Assembly (NCBI RefSeq): GCF_002233755.1
Contig: NZ_NIFO01000023.1
Span: 1 to 64,000, forward strand
Origin: Acinetobacter piscicola
GTDB taxonomy: Bacteria; Pseudomonadota; Gammaproteobacteria; Pseudomonadales; Moraxellaceae
Direction of reading: 5' to 3'
DNA: 64,000 nucleotides
Positions 10,132-19,340 of the stretch are shown here, one piece after another (position 1 is the stretch's first letter; each line of letters begins with the position of its first letter). A program made the translations under genes and the position numbers. The notes under the pieces were generated by a model that was not told where the DNA came from, ran no database searches, and was given only the letters and a program-made list of their open reading frames with translations.

Positions 10132-11421
10132 ATGCGACGTTTATCGACTCAAGAGCTAAACTTTAAACAAGTCTTTGCTGACTTGCTAGCTTTTGAAACA
10201 GTGAGTGATCCTGAACTTTTAAAAACAGTAGACCAAATTATTGCAGATGTACGCCAATATGGTGATGCACATGTACTTAAACTCACTCAACAGTTCGATC
10301 GACATCCAGCACATCAATTTTCAGATTTAGAACTGTCACAAGAGCAACTTAAAGCAGCATTTGAAGGTTTAACGACAGAAGTACGTGATGCTTTAGAAAT
10401 GGCTGCACATCGTATTCGTACTTTTCACCAAGCTCAAAAACAAGAGGGCTGGTCTTACGTAGATGAATTGGGGAATACACTCGGACAGAAAGTAACACCA
10501 TTAGATCGTGTTGGAATCTATGTTCCGGGTGGTTTGGCATCTTATCCATCTTCTGTGTTAATGAATGCGGTTCCTGCACATGTTGCAGGTGTACAAGAAA
10601 TTATTATGGTTGTACCTGCACCGGATGGTGAATTAAATCCACTGGTATTGGCGGCTGCATATTTGGCAGGTGTACATCGTGTGTTTACCATTGGTGGTGC
10701 ACAAGCTGTTGCAGCATTGGCTTATGGTACGGAAACCATTCCCCAAGTGGATAAAATCACTGGACCGGGGAATCGTTTTGTCGCAGCTGCAAAACGTGCA
10801 GTATTTGGTCAAGTCGGTATTGATATGATTGCAGGGCCTTCTGAAATTTTAGTCTATGCAGAAGGTGAAAATAATGCGGAATGGTTAGCGATGGATATCC
10901 TGTCACAAGCAGAACATGACACCGTTGCTCAAGCTATTTTTATTACCCCTGATGAGCAACTTTTAAATGACGTTGCGCAAGCCATTGAAGCACATTTGGC
11001 AGCTTTGCCTAAAGCTGAAATTGCACGAACCTCAATTGCGAATCGTGGTGCATTGGTTTTGGTGAAAGATCGTCAAGAAGCAATAGATTTGATTAATCAA
11101 GTTGCACCTGAGCATTTAGAACTTTGTTTGGATGAAGCTGAACAAATGTCAGAAAGTATCCGCCATGCAGGTGCAATCTTCATGGGAAGATATACACCTG
11201 AAGCGATTGGGGATTATTGTGCAGGTCCAAACCATGTCTTACCTACTTCAGGCACAGCACGTTTTTCATCACCACTGGGTGTATATGATTTCCAAAAACG
11301 TTCAAGTTTGATTATGTGTTCTGAACAAGGTGTGAAACCGCTTGCTAAAGCTGCTGACATTCTTGCACAACAAGAAAACTTAGATGCACATGCAAGATCT
11401 GCAAGATACCGTTATCAGTAA
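10132..11421 (+). CDS. hisD: Histidinol dehydrogenase
   Basis: HisD oxidises L-histidinol twice to L-histidine using NAD and zinc. The ATG at 10132 gives [15 protein letters not shown]; an in-frame GTG at 10120 is an alternative. Family motifs visible are [20 protein letters not shown], the nucleotide region [20 protein letters not shown], the signature [12 protein letters not shown], the zinc and catalytic segment DILSQAEHD, and PEHLEL. Length of 429 residues is normal. It is separated from hisC by a repeat-bearing gap of 214 bases. Confidence 0.96.
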   Translation: MRRLSTQELNFKQVFADLLAFETVSDPELLKTVDQIIADVRQYGDAHVLKLTQQFDRHPAHQFSDLELSQEQLKAAFEGLTTEVRDALEMAAHRIRTFHQAQKQEGWSYVDELGNTLGQKVTPLDRVGIYVPGGLASYPSSVLMNAVPAHVAGVQEIIMVVPAPDGELNPLVLAAAYLAGVHRVFTIGGAQAVAALAYGTETIPQVDKITGPGNRFVAAAKRAVFGQVGIDMIAGPSEILVYAEGENNAEWLAMDILSQAEHDTVAQAIFITPDEQLLNDVAQAIEAHLAALPKAEIARTSIANRGALVLVKDRQEAIDLINQVAPEHLELCLDEAEQMSESIRHAGAIFMGRYTPEAIGDYCAGPNHVLPTSGTARFSSPLGVYDFQKRSSLIMCSEQGVKPLAKAADILAQQENLDAHARSARYRYQ

Positions 11422-11467
11422 TTGAATTATAGTCTAGGTGAAAAACCTAGTTTTCTAAAACTCTAAG

Positions 11468-11625
11468 CCTCTCCCTAACCCTCTCCTGAAAGGAGAGGGT
11501 ATTCTAGTGATGAAAATCGTTTTGATCATTTAGAAGATGGAGATTCCTTTTCTTTGGGGGAGGTTAGGAGAGGAAAATATAAAAAACCTCACCCTAACTC
11601 TCTTCTAGAAGGAGAGGGAATATTG
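11468..11625. repeat. CT-rich dispersed repeat, three degenerate copies
   Basis: One copy at 11468-11501 contains the hairpin CCCTCTCCT-GAA-AGGAGAGGG (11479-11499). A second at 11587-11625 reads CCTCACCCTAACTCTCTTCT before another AGGAGAGGG-like arm. A third lies inverted at about 11555-11575 (GGGGGAGGTTAGGAGAGG). This looks like a REP/BIME-type intergenic repeat. The second copy supplies a purine-rich stretch about 20 bases before hisC. Confidence 0.65.
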
Positions 11626-11635
11626 AGAAATTAAA

Positions 11636-12733
11636 ATGTCAAATATCACAACTGAGCAAATGCGTTTTTGGAGTCCATCTGTACGTGAATTAGAGCCATA
11701 CGTACCGGGTGAGCAACCTAAAATTCAAAACTTATTAAAATTAAATACCAATGAAAATCCGTATCCACCTTCACCAAAAGTGGTGGCTGCTGTTCAGACC
11801 GTTTTAGTGGATTCAGCAGATGCATTGCGTCTCTATCCCGATCCTGATGCAACCGCATTGAAACAGGCGATTGCAAAACAACAGCATGTTGATGTTAGTC
11901 ATGTTTTTGTTGGAAATGGTTCGGATGAGGTTCTAGCACATATTTTTAAAGCATTTTTTGTGCAGGATAAACCGATTTTATATCCTGATATTACCTATAG
12001 TTTTTATCCAGTTTATAGTCAGTTTTTTCAAATCAGCTCGCAAACTAAAATTTTGCCATTGAATGATGACTTTGAAATAAATATTGATGACTACAAACAG
12101 CCGAACGGTGGCATTATTATCACCAATCCAAATGCACCGACCAGTATTGCATTAGGCTTAGAAGCGATAGAGCAAGTGTTACAGGCAAATCCAAATTCGG
12201 TGGTTTTGATTGATGAGGCTTATGTCGATTTCGGTGCAGTATCAGCGGTAAGTTTGGTTGAAAAATACGATAATTTAGTGGTGTGCCAAACCACGTCTAA
12301 ATCGCGCTCTTTAGCTGGTTTACGTGTCGGTTTTGCAATTGCACAACCCCATTTAATTGCTGCTTTAGAAGCCGTGAAAAATAGTTTTAACTCCTATCCA
12401 ATTGATCGTTTTGCAATAGCTGCTGCTGTAGCATCATTTGAAGATCAAGCATATTTTGAAGCACATTGCCAAAAAGTAATTGATAGCCGTGAGAAATTAA
12501 CTGCTGATTTAGAAGAGATTGGTTTTAAGGTATTGCCATCAAAAGCTAATTTTATCTTTGCTTCTTTACCCTCAAAGGATGCAGGCGAATTAACAAAACA
12601 ATTACGTGAAAGAGGTATTATTGTACGTTATTTCAATAAGCCACGAATCAATCAATTTTTACGTATTACTATTGGTACAGATGAGCAAAATCAACGTCTA
12701 GTGGATGCGTTAAAAAATGATATCTTGGCTTAA
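11636..12733 (+). CDS. hisC: Histidinol-phosphate aminotransferase
   Basis: HisC is a PLP enzyme that turns imidazole acetol phosphate into histidinol phosphate. The 365 residues match the family. Visible are [12 protein letters not shown] at the N-terminus, GNGSDEVL, the substrate/PLP segment ITNPNAPTS, the D-E-A-Y-V-D-F motif and the PLP-lysine region [15 protein letters not shown]. Its stop codon lies inside a hairpin shared with the convergent pabB gene. It follows hisD in the same direction but with a repeat between, so co-transcription is possible but not assured. Confidence 0.95.
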   Translation: MSNITTEQMRFWSPSVRELEPYVPGEQPKIQNLLKLNTNENPYPPSPKVVAAVQTVLVDSADALRLYPDPDATALKQAIAKQQHVDVSHVFVGNGSDEVLAHIFKAFFVQDKPILYPDITYSFYPVYSQFFQISSQTKILPLNDDFEINIDDYKQPNGGIIITNPNAPTSIALGLEAIEQVLQANPNSVVLIDEAYVDFGAVSAVSLVEKYDNLVVCQTTSKSRSLAGLRVGFAIAQPHLIAALEAVKNSFNSYPIDRFAIAAAVASFEDQAYFEAHCQKVIDSREKLTADLEEIGFKVLPSKANFIFASLPSKDAGELTKQLRERGIIVRYFNKPRINQFLRITIGTDEQNQRLVDALKNDILA

Positions 12734-12747
12734 ATTAGCCAAGATAT
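12720..12747. terminator. Bidirectional hairpin between convergent hisC and pabB
   Basis: Perfect 11-base arms ATATCTTGGCT and AGCCAAGATAT enclose TAAATT. The left arm includes the last codons of hisC. No long T run follows on either strand, so it may act by pausing or transcript protection. Confidence 0.6.
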
Positions 12748-12757
12748 TGAATTGAAA

Positions 12758-14116
12758 TTATTCAGGTCGATGCCATGTATTGAGTAAATCAAGCATGGCG
12801 GAGACTTTATCGAAACATTCTTGATATTCTGCGTCACAATCAGATGCAATGGTGATTCCGCCACCTGCCCATACAGACACTTCATTTTTGTACTTCTGGA
12901 TTGAACGAATTAAAATATTCCAAGAACCCGTCCCATCAAAATTGAAATATCCCATAGATCCACAGTATGCACCACGTGGAGCACTTTCTAATTCTTCAAT
13001 AATTTGCATTGCACGAATTTTGGGTGCGCCTGTAATCGAACCGCCGGGAAGGGCTGAAAGTAGCATTTCAAAAGGATTGACGTTTTCTTTTAAAGTGGCA
13101 GTGACCTCGCTCACCATATGATGCACTTGATTAAATGATTCAATATTAAAAAGTTTTGGGGTTTGAACAGAACCGACTTCTGCATAAACACTTAAATCAT
13201 TTCGCAACAGATCTACAATCATGACATTCTCTGCTTGATCTTTTTGAGAATGGATCAAGGTTTGCTTCGATTGTTCATCCTGAGCAGAATCTTCATAACG
13301 AGGCATGGTTCCTTTAATCGGTTTTGTCACGATTTTCCGATTGGCTTCAAAATCTATAAATAATTCAGGCGAACAACTCAATAATTCAAAATCATCAATT
13401 TTTAAATAACCTGAGTAGGGCGCATCTGTGAGCTGCCAAAATTGTTCAGCCGTATCAAGTAAACTACCACTCGCTTGAGCTGAAAACTCTTGAGTTAGGT
13501 TGATTTGATAACAATCACCAGCTTTGATGTAATCTTGGATTTGATTAAATGCATGAGAATACTGTGATTTAGACCATGTAGGATGGCAAGGTGTGAGTAA
13601 TTTGAAATCTTGAGAATTATTTTTTGTGGTTAAGAGTAAATCTTGAATATATTGGAATAATTCTTCTGCGCAAGACTCAGTGCTATAGAAAAACCATTGA
13701 TTTTGTTCAAGTTTTATAAATGTCTTATATTTACCAATAAATAGATTGGGTTGATTTTTAAATTGAGCATAAATGTTTTGCTGACTTGCATAATTATAAT
13801 CAATAAACCCAATATAACCGCCTTGGAAAGAATCTGAATGTATTGTTGGCGCAGAAAATTCAATGAATTTATTAAGTTGCATTATATTTTTATTGAGTTG
13901 ATAGTTAAAAACATTGTCTCTTTGATAAAAATAAAGTTGGTCTTTTGTTGCAATACAATAACTTTCAGGTAAAAACGAAACCAATATTTCACCTGAGTTT
14001 CTCAAATAGGTACAACCGAATAACAGTTTAAACTTCTGCAATGTATCTGAAATGCTTTTTGAGGAAAAATCTAATGGCTTCCGAAACATAGGGAGTTTTA
14101 ACTCGATAAAATGCAA
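12758..14116 (-). CDS. pabB: Aminodeoxychorismate synthase component I
   Basis: PabB aminates chorismate to 4-amino-4-deoxychorismate for folate synthesis, with ammonia from PabA. The C-terminal chorismate-binding domain shows YIKAGDCYQINLTQEF, the PIKGTMPR motif with the PabB-type lysine, ENVMIVDLLRNDLS, and LPGGSITGAPKIRAMQIIEELE. The KAGDCYQINLTQ form points to PabB more than TrpE. Length of 452 residues is normal. An in-frame ATG at 14089 gives a shorter form. It converges on hisC and stands alone on its strand. Confidence 0.9.
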   Translation of the reverse strand: MHFIELKLPMFRKPLDFSSKSISDTLQKFKLLFGCTYLRNSGEILVSFLPESYCIATKDQLYFYQRDNVFNYQLNKNIMQLNKFIEFSAPTIHSDSFQGGYIGFIDYNYASQQNIYAQFKNQPNLFIGKYKTFIKLEQNQWFFYSTESCAEELFQYIQDLLLTTKNNSQDFKLLTPCHPTWSKSQYSHAFNQIQDYIKAGDCYQINLTQEFSAQASGSLLDTAEQFWQLTDAPYSGYLKIDDFELLSCSPELFIDFEANRKIVTKPIKGTMPRYEDSAQDEQSKQTLIHSQKDQAENVMIVDLLRNDLSVYAEVGSVQTPKLFNIESFNQVHHMVSEVTATLKENVNPFEMLLSALPGGSITGAPKIRAMQIIEELESAPRGAYCGSMGYFNFDGTGSWNILIRSIQKYKNEVSVWAGGGITIASDCDAEYQECFDKVSAMLDLLNTWHRPE

Positions 14117-14202
14117 AATAATACCGACTATTTTACCTGAAAATTAAGCTTTAAAAAGTGTTTACCGTTTATCGGTTAGTTATCGTTTTTGACAAACAGC
14201 AG

Positions 14203-14231
14203 TTGAACAAAAAGTAACATGCAGTTAATTT
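14203..14231 (+). promoter_or_regulatory. Candidate sigma-70 promoter of the fil locus
   Basis: TTGAAC (14203-14208) and TAATTT (14226-14231) are spaced by 17 bases, about 120 bases before filA. Confidence 0.4.
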
Positions 14232-14349
14232 AAAAAGGCAAAACGGACTACTCAAGGATTGAAGTTTCTGTTGTAAAAAAACAAAAACAACATGGAACTG
14301 CGGAGAGTGGTTAAAAATGAAAAAAAATGCTCTTGGGAGAGTACATATT

Positions 14350-15330
14350 ATGAAATTATTCACTAAACTTGCTTTAGTTTCTGCAGTGGCTATCAGTTCA
14401 AACGCAATGGCTATGCAAGCAATGGATGATGCTGCACTAAGCGCAACAACTGGTCAAGATGGTATTTCTATTGGTATCGGTATTACTAAAGTTGATATCG
14501 CTAAAGTTCACGTTTTTGATGGTGATGGTTTAGCGGCGGGTTATACAGATACAGTTAATCAAACTGGTACACCGGCGGCTCCAACTGTATATACATCAGG
14601 TCATGCAGGGGCGATTACTATTAATAATGTTGTTGTGTCTGCGCCTACAACAGATGGTCTACCGCTTGCTAGTACTGGGGCTAACTTAGACACTACTCGT
14701 ACTTTAGCTTCACATAACTTGGCTGATTTAACGATTGATACTGATGGTGGTAATGGTCACCCATTCTTAAATATAGCAGCGGCAGTATCTGGTTTAGATA
14801 TTTCTTTAGGTAAGATAGAAGTCAATGATGTAACAGGTACAGCTGGTGCATATGTTGCTGGTTCTAGCTCTGCGGAAATTTTAAGTGGTTTAAGCTTAAA
14901 AACAGGTAAAATGACTGCAAATATCCAATTGGGTAATACACCTCAAGGTGCAATGATTAAAATGAATGGATCAATGATTGGTGGTCTTTCAATTAACAAT
15001 CTAGCGCTTAAAGATGCTTCAACAGCTGGTGGTGGTTATGTTGCAATTGGTGGTATCAAACTTAATGATACTGGCAGTTCAAATTTAGCGTTGGATGCAG
15101 ATATCGCTGTTAAATCTACTGGTCTTGCGATTACAGCAATGAAGAATGCTACAGGTACTGATATCTATTTGAAATCGGTTGTATTAGGTGGTGGTACAGG
15201 TACAACGACTGGATTCGGTGGTACAGGAGTGGGTAGTGCATCTATTGGTGATGTTGCGATTTCTGGTATGAAAGTATATAACGGTTTAGGTATGACTCCA
15301 GGCGCAGTAATCACTATCGCTGGTCACTAA
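14350..15330 (+). CDS. filA: FilA-like secreted protein of the fil locus
   Basis: This is a 326-residue Gly/Thr/Ala-rich exported protein. The ATG at 14350 begins the signal peptide MKLFTKLALVSAVAISSNAM and has GGGAGAG about 9 bases upstream; an in-frame ATG at 14317 also has a GGAG and would add 11 residues. Just after cleavage comes MDDAALSATTGQDGISIGIG, the opening of a family of surface proteins annotated as FilA or DUF6160. The rest is strand-rich and repetitive. It is followed by a strong terminator, suggesting it is made in excess over filB-F. The fil name comes from Acinetobacter annotations of a putative pilus; no pilin motif is visible. Confidence 0.75.
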   Translation: MKLFTKLALVSAVAISSNAMAMQAMDDAALSATTGQDGISIGIGITKVDIAKVHVFDGDGLAAGYTDTVNQTGTPAAPTVYTSGHAGAITINNVVVSAPTTDGLPLASTGANLDTTRTLASHNLADLTIDTDGGNGHPFLNIAAAVSGLDISLGKIEVNDVTGTAGAYVAGSSSAEILSGLSLKTGKMTANIQLGNTPQGAMIKMNGSMIGGLSINNLALKDASTAGGGYVAIGGIKLNDTGSSNLALDADIAVKSTGLAITAMKNATGTDIYLKSVVLGGGTGTTTGFGGTGVGSASIGDVAISGMKVYNGLGMTPGAVITIAGH

Positions 15331-15340
15331 TTCAAATTTA

Positions 15341-15372
15341 AAAAAAGCGCGTTTTATACGCGCTTTTTTTTA
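15341..15372 (+). terminator. Intrinsic terminator between filA and filB
   Basis: GCGCG (15347-15351) and CGCGC (15359-15363) form a GC stem, extended by flanking A and T runs, with eight T following. It would uncouple filA abundance from the downstream genes. Confidence 0.85.
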
Positions 15373-15455
15373 CAAAAAAACTTAGAAAAGCGACAAAAGT
15401 TCAAAAAAATACTGTTTTTTTTTTCAAAAAGCGTTATCTTCTAGTCACAGGGATG

Positions 15456-15471
15456 TAGAGTGTTCACTCTA
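15456..15471. promoter_or_regulatory. Palindrome upstream of filB
   Basis: TAGAGTG-TT-CACTCTA is a perfect 7-base inverted repeat with a 2-base centre, 55 bases before the filB start. It could be an operator; no regulator is identified. Confidence 0.35.
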
Positions 15472-15525
15472 AAAATAAAATTAACACTATAGGCAAAACA
15501 CTGCCGCTACTTGATAGTTAGAATT

Positions 15526-16362
15526 ATGTTAGAAATTACTTTAGGTTCGGCATTAATCTATTATTTTGCCAGCCACGCCTTAGATGTGAAACCCAAGCCA
15601 AAAGATGCTGTCTACTATACAGAGCTTGCGGATTCACGAGATAAATCATTTTCACGAAACCATCGTGAAATGGTGACCATCAAGCCCGCCTTAGAAAATC
15701 AGTTCCGTGGAATTGTACGTCAAGCGTATGACTACAGTTGTGGCTCTGCCGCACTCACCACATTACTCAATGGCTATGTGGGAACTAACTTAACTGAACA
15801 GCAAACCATGGAAGGCTTACTTCGTTTTGGGGAATACAATCGTATTGTAGAGCGAAGAAGCTTTTCACTTTTAGACATGAAGCGTTTTGTTGCTGCAATA
15901 GGGTATGAGAGTGGTGGTTTTAAAGGTGAGTTTACGGATCTGATTAATCAAAATCAGCCGGTCATTGTGCCTATTTCTTATGCTGGATTTAAACATTTCG
16001 TGGTTTTCAAAGCTTATAAAGATGGTCGAGTTTATGTCGCTGACCCTGCATTAGGTAATATTAGTTTCGACCAAGAACGATTCAAACAGATTTGGGAAAA
16101 TAATACTTTATTTATTGTCAATGTTGCAAAAGACCAACAGCGCAATATGCTTGCTTTACAAGATGCAGATTTGCGTCATGTCGATGATGCAACAATAAAC
16201 CGTTATGCATTGGTAGATGCTCAGTTTTCTACTCCCGATTATGCGAATCGAGTTGCAGATAAAGCATCAACAATGCGTAAGGTCATTGACCGAGATGTTA
16301 ACTCTGCGACATATAATCAGCCAATTACAACGTATATGCGACTCTATTATAAACGTAAGTAG
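15526..16362 (+). CDS. filB: Stand-alone C39-type cysteine peptidase of the fil locus
   Basis: This 278-residue exported or membrane-anchored protein carries a peptidase C39 domain, the fold that cleaves leader peptides. The catalytic residues are visible: Cys72 in YDYSCGSAAL, His157 in GFKHFVVF and Asp173 in VADPALG. Unlike bacteriocin processors it has no ABC transporter part. A short hydrophobic N-terminus (residues about 4-20) acts as signal or anchor. The ATG at 15526 is preferred to an in-frame TTG at 15511. A role in processing a fil-locus product, or in peptidoglycan-side cleavage, is inference. Confidence 0.8.
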   Translation: MLEITLGSALIYYFASHALDVKPKPKDAVYYTELADSRDKSFSRNHREMVTIKPALENQFRGIVRQAYDYSCGSAALTTLLNGYVGTNLTEQQTMEGLLRFGEYNRIVERRSFSLLDMKRFVAAIGYESGGFKGEFTDLINQNQPVIVPISYAGFKHFVVFKAYKDGRVYVADPALGNISFDQERFKQIWENNTLFIVNVAKDQQRNMLALQDADLRHVDDATINRYALVDAQFSTPDYANRVADKASTMRKVIDRDVNSATYNQPITTYMRLYYKRK

Positions 16363-16413
16363 AAGATGGACTAAAAAATTAAATAACGGAATTGAATCTT
16401 GGGTAGGAATAAA

Positions 16414-17664
16414 ATGAATAATCAATGGATGAAAAGAACTTTACTTGCAATTAGCATTCAATTTGTAATGGGGAGTTTGTATGCAGCGGAAGAGGATGTC
16501 AGTGCTGATGTTGCAGATACTGCTACTGAGGTAGCACAGTCAGATCAAGCAGCATCGGTAGATACAGCACCAAGTACAAGTTCAGAGAGTGTTAGTACAA
16601 CGAGTGCTGCTACATCACCTAGTCAAGAAGTAGCAATCAATAAAGATGAAACAAAATCTTTAGCGCCAAAACCAGGTACGCAAGCTGCAGCAGCTTTACA
16701 AAAGAAAGAAGGTGATGCGACTCAAGAAACTAACCTTCAAGAGGTTTTTACTTCAAATGAGCGCCAATACTCGCTGATTAAAAAGAATGAATTTTCTACT
16801 TTTTATGATTTAGATTATTCTTATTATCGCGATAGCCAAATTAATGCAGGGATGAATGAAGGTCAACTCTACCAATTGCGAGTTGATGAAGATGCCAATC
16901 ATACGATTACCAATACGTTTACTGCTCAGTACGGCATACTTGATAATTTAACCTTTACAGCTTCAATTCCGTTTGTTGCAAAGTCTGATAATTTAAAAGA
17001 TGCAACCACAGCAGGATTAGGTGATATTAACCTAGGTGCGCGTTGGGAACCATTCCCATTGAAAGCAGGTCGTTTACCTTTAATTTTGTTCGGAAGCCTT
17101 TCAACCAAGACTGGTGATAGCCCGTATGAAATTAATCCAAATACGGATTTATCAACTGGTAAAGGCTATTATTCTGTTGGGGTTGGTGCAAGTACCCGTA
17201 AATATATCGATCCAGTCGTATTATTTGCATCAGTTTCAGCGAACTATGGTTTTAAAGAAACTGGGCTGAATCAGGTACGTGGTGGTGGTAATGCAGAAGG
17301 GGAAGGCGGAAACCAAGCTGGCGGACGTATTTTAGATGAGTTCGATCCTGGGATGACAGGTGGTTTCTCTTTCGGTTTTGCTTATTCATTTAACTACGAT
17401 GTGTCGATGACAATGTCATATCAACAGTCGTTTAATATGAATACGTCTTTTAAATATAAACCTGTTGCAGGTCAATCTGACTCATATGATGCAGCAGATC
17501 AGTCTAGTGGTATGTTCTCTATCGCGCTCGGTGTACGTGTAAATCCTGAAACGATTGTAAACGGTACATTGGGGATAGGTTTAACGGAAGACTCACCTGA
17601 TATTTCATTAGGTTTATCATTCCCGCTTGATATTTTGGGTTTTGGTAAGAAGAAAGCTAAATAA
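16414..17664 (+). CDS. filC: FilC-like outer-membrane protein
   Basis: This is a 416-residue exported protein. The ATG at 16414 has TAGGA 8 bases upstream and starts a signal peptide ending near LYA-AE. Residues about 25-110 are a low-complexity Ala/Ser/Thr/Asp/Gln linker. From about residue 120 the sequence alternates like amphipathic beta-strands (YSLIKKNEF, TFTASIPFVAKSDN, GARWEPFPLK), resembling transporter-like beta-barrels of the phenol-degradation MetA-like type. The end GLSFPLDILGFGKKKAK is atypical for a barrel because it lacks a terminal aromatic. It is 11 bases from filD, so they form one operon. Confidence 0.7.
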   Translation: MNNQWMKRTLLAISIQFVMGSLYAAEEDVSADVADTATEVAQSDQAASVDTAPSTSSESVSTTSAATSPSQEVAINKDETKSLAPKPGTQAAAALQKKEGDATQETNLQEVFTSNERQYSLIKKNEFSTFYDLDYSYYRDSQINAGMNEGQLYQLRVDEDANHTITNTFTAQYGILDNLTFTASIPFVAKSDNLKDATTAGLGDINLGARWEPFPLKAGRLPLILFGSLSTKTGDSPYEINPNTDLSTGKGYYSVGVGASTRKYIDPVVLFASVSANYGFKETGLNQVRGGGNAEGEGGNQAGGRILDEFDPGMTGGFSFGFAYSFNYDVSMTMSYQQSFNMNTSFKYKPVAGQSDSYDAADQSSGMFSIALGVRVNPETIVNGTLGIGLTEDSPDISLGLSFPLDILGFGKKKAK

Positions 17665-17675
17665 GGGAGTAATGT

Positions 17676-19340
17676 ATGAAAAACATACGTTTGCGCCCAT
17701 TGGTTACAGCGATCTTTTTGACAGGGTGCTCAACACAGGCGTTTGCACATTTAGGTTTAAATCTATCTGTAGACATACGTTCATTAACGATGGGGAATGC
17801 TGTTACTGCAGATCCTCCTGGTATTAGTGCAATTCATTTTAACCCCGCAGGTTTGACTAAACTAAAAGGCTTACAAACAGATGTACAGGGAATTATTGCG
17901 GACTTTAGTGTTCAAAGAGAGTTTTCTGCGCCTGTTGGCTACAACGTATTTGGCTATTCAGACGATCCTCTTGTTTGTAATGATACGCCAGACAATCCAT
18001 CCAATCTTTGTACAGATTATAAAGGTTCGGTCAGTGGGGACGTTGAATACGCGAGCCTTTATGTTCCAATTCTAAAAAAAGTTGTCGATTTAGGTCCGGG
18101 GTGGCCTGTTGTAGCACCTACAGCTGGCGTTTCTTATAACCCGCCAGGATCAAAATTGACCTATGCAACTGCGGCATATGCGCCAATGGTTGCGGGGTTT
18201 GGTGCTGAAGATGGTAATCCCGGTAACTATATGGGACAGCAGATTGCAATTGAGCGTATTACTTATTTATCACCATCGATTGCTTATCAGGTGAATGACG
18301 AACTCTCGATTGGTGCTTCAGTCGGTATGTCATATAACGCGATGGCGTTAAAGACTGATTTGAGATTTCCCAATGAAATGATTGGTGTATTACGGATGAT
18401 TGATGAATCTGTTTGTGCGCCATTTCGTAATAATTCGAATGCGATTACAGACTTACTGTTATTTGGTATCTGTAATGCAGACGAAGGGATGAATCCATTT
18501 GGCAAATTCGGCAAAATGGAAGTATCGCTCGAACAAAGTCTAAGTCCAAGTTATAACTTAGGTTTAATGTGGGAACCAACTGAAGAATTTGGTTTCGGTA
18601 TGGTGTACCAAAGCTCGGCTAAAATGCGTATGAAGGGTAAATACTTCATTGATAATGCCAACGCACCAAGAGAACTCATTAAAGGTTTAAACTCATCAGC
18701 TACAGGACAAATTTTAGCAGCGATTTTAGGCTTCCCTGGTTATATTCCACCCACAGAGTCTGGTTTAATTGCAATGGATTTAGAATATCCTGCGCATTTT
18801 CAGGCGGGTATTAAATATAAAGTTTTACCTGATTTACAAGTTAACTTCGATGTAGGTTGGACTGATTTTAAAGCATGGGAAAAATTCAAATTTGAATTTG
18901 ATCGTCAAATTTCAGCGCTTAAAATTGCAAAATTATTATCAAATAATGTAACAGACCAATCTTTATCTTTACCATTAGGCTTTAAATCACCATGGAGTTG
19001 GGGAATCGGTTTTGAATATTCAGCCAACGATCGTTTAACGTTACGCGCTGGCTATGAGCCGCGTGCCAGTTCCATTCCAGATGATAAACGTAACACGATG
19101 GTACCGATTAACAATGCACAGTTATATGGTCTAGGACTCACTTATCGTTTTGATGAAGATACGGATATTGACTTATCCGCTGGTTATTTACGTAGTAAAG
19201 ATAATATCCCTGCAAATACCAGTAGTTTAGCAAACCAAACAGGTGTGGATAACTTATTACTTAACCCATACGCAGGCTTAAATGTAAAAACAAAAACAGA
19301 TGTAATTATTTTAGGTATTAACTATAGAACGAGATGGTAA
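17676..19340 (+). CDS. filD: FadL/OmpP1-family outer-membrane protein FilD
   Basis: This 554-residue protein has a signal peptide ending near AFA-HL and the FadL family opening in which an N-terminal hatch precedes the barrel: SVDIRSLTMGNAVTADPPGISAIHFNPAGLTKLKG, with the conserved N-P-A-G-L. The C-terminal part is a series of barrel strands ending in IILGINYRTRW, an aromatic end expected for outer-membrane insertion. FadL proteins move hydrophobic substrates across the outer membrane. Here the partners are the other fil genes, so the cargo may differ. Its stop overlaps the filE start by one base. Confidence 0.85.
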   Translation: MKNIRLRPLVTAIFLTGCSTQAFAHLGLNLSVDIRSLTMGNAVTADPPGISAIHFNPAGLTKLKGLQTDVQGIIADFSVQREFSAPVGYNVFGYSDDPLVCNDTPDNPSNLCTDYKGSVSGDVEYASLYVPILKKVVDLGPGWPVVAPTAGVSYNPPGSKLTYATAAYAPMVAGFGAEDGNPGNYMGQQIAIERITYLSPSIAYQVNDELSIGASVGMSYNAMALKTDLRFPNEMIGVLRMIDESVCAPFRNNSNAITDLLLFGICNADEGMNPFGKFGKMEVSLEQSLSPSYNLGLMWEPTEEFGFGMVYQSSAKMRMKGKYFIDNANAPRELIKGLNSSATGQILAAILGFPGYIPPTESGLIAMDLEYPAHFQAGIKYKVLPDLQVNFDVGWTDFKAWEKFKFEFDRQISALKIAKLLSNNVTDQSLSLPLGFKSPWSWGIGFEYSANDRLTLRAGYEPRASSIPDDKRNTMVPINNAQLYGLGLTYRFDEDTDIDLSAGYLRSKDNIPANTSSLANQTGVDNLLLNPYAGLNVKTKTDVIILGINYRTRW

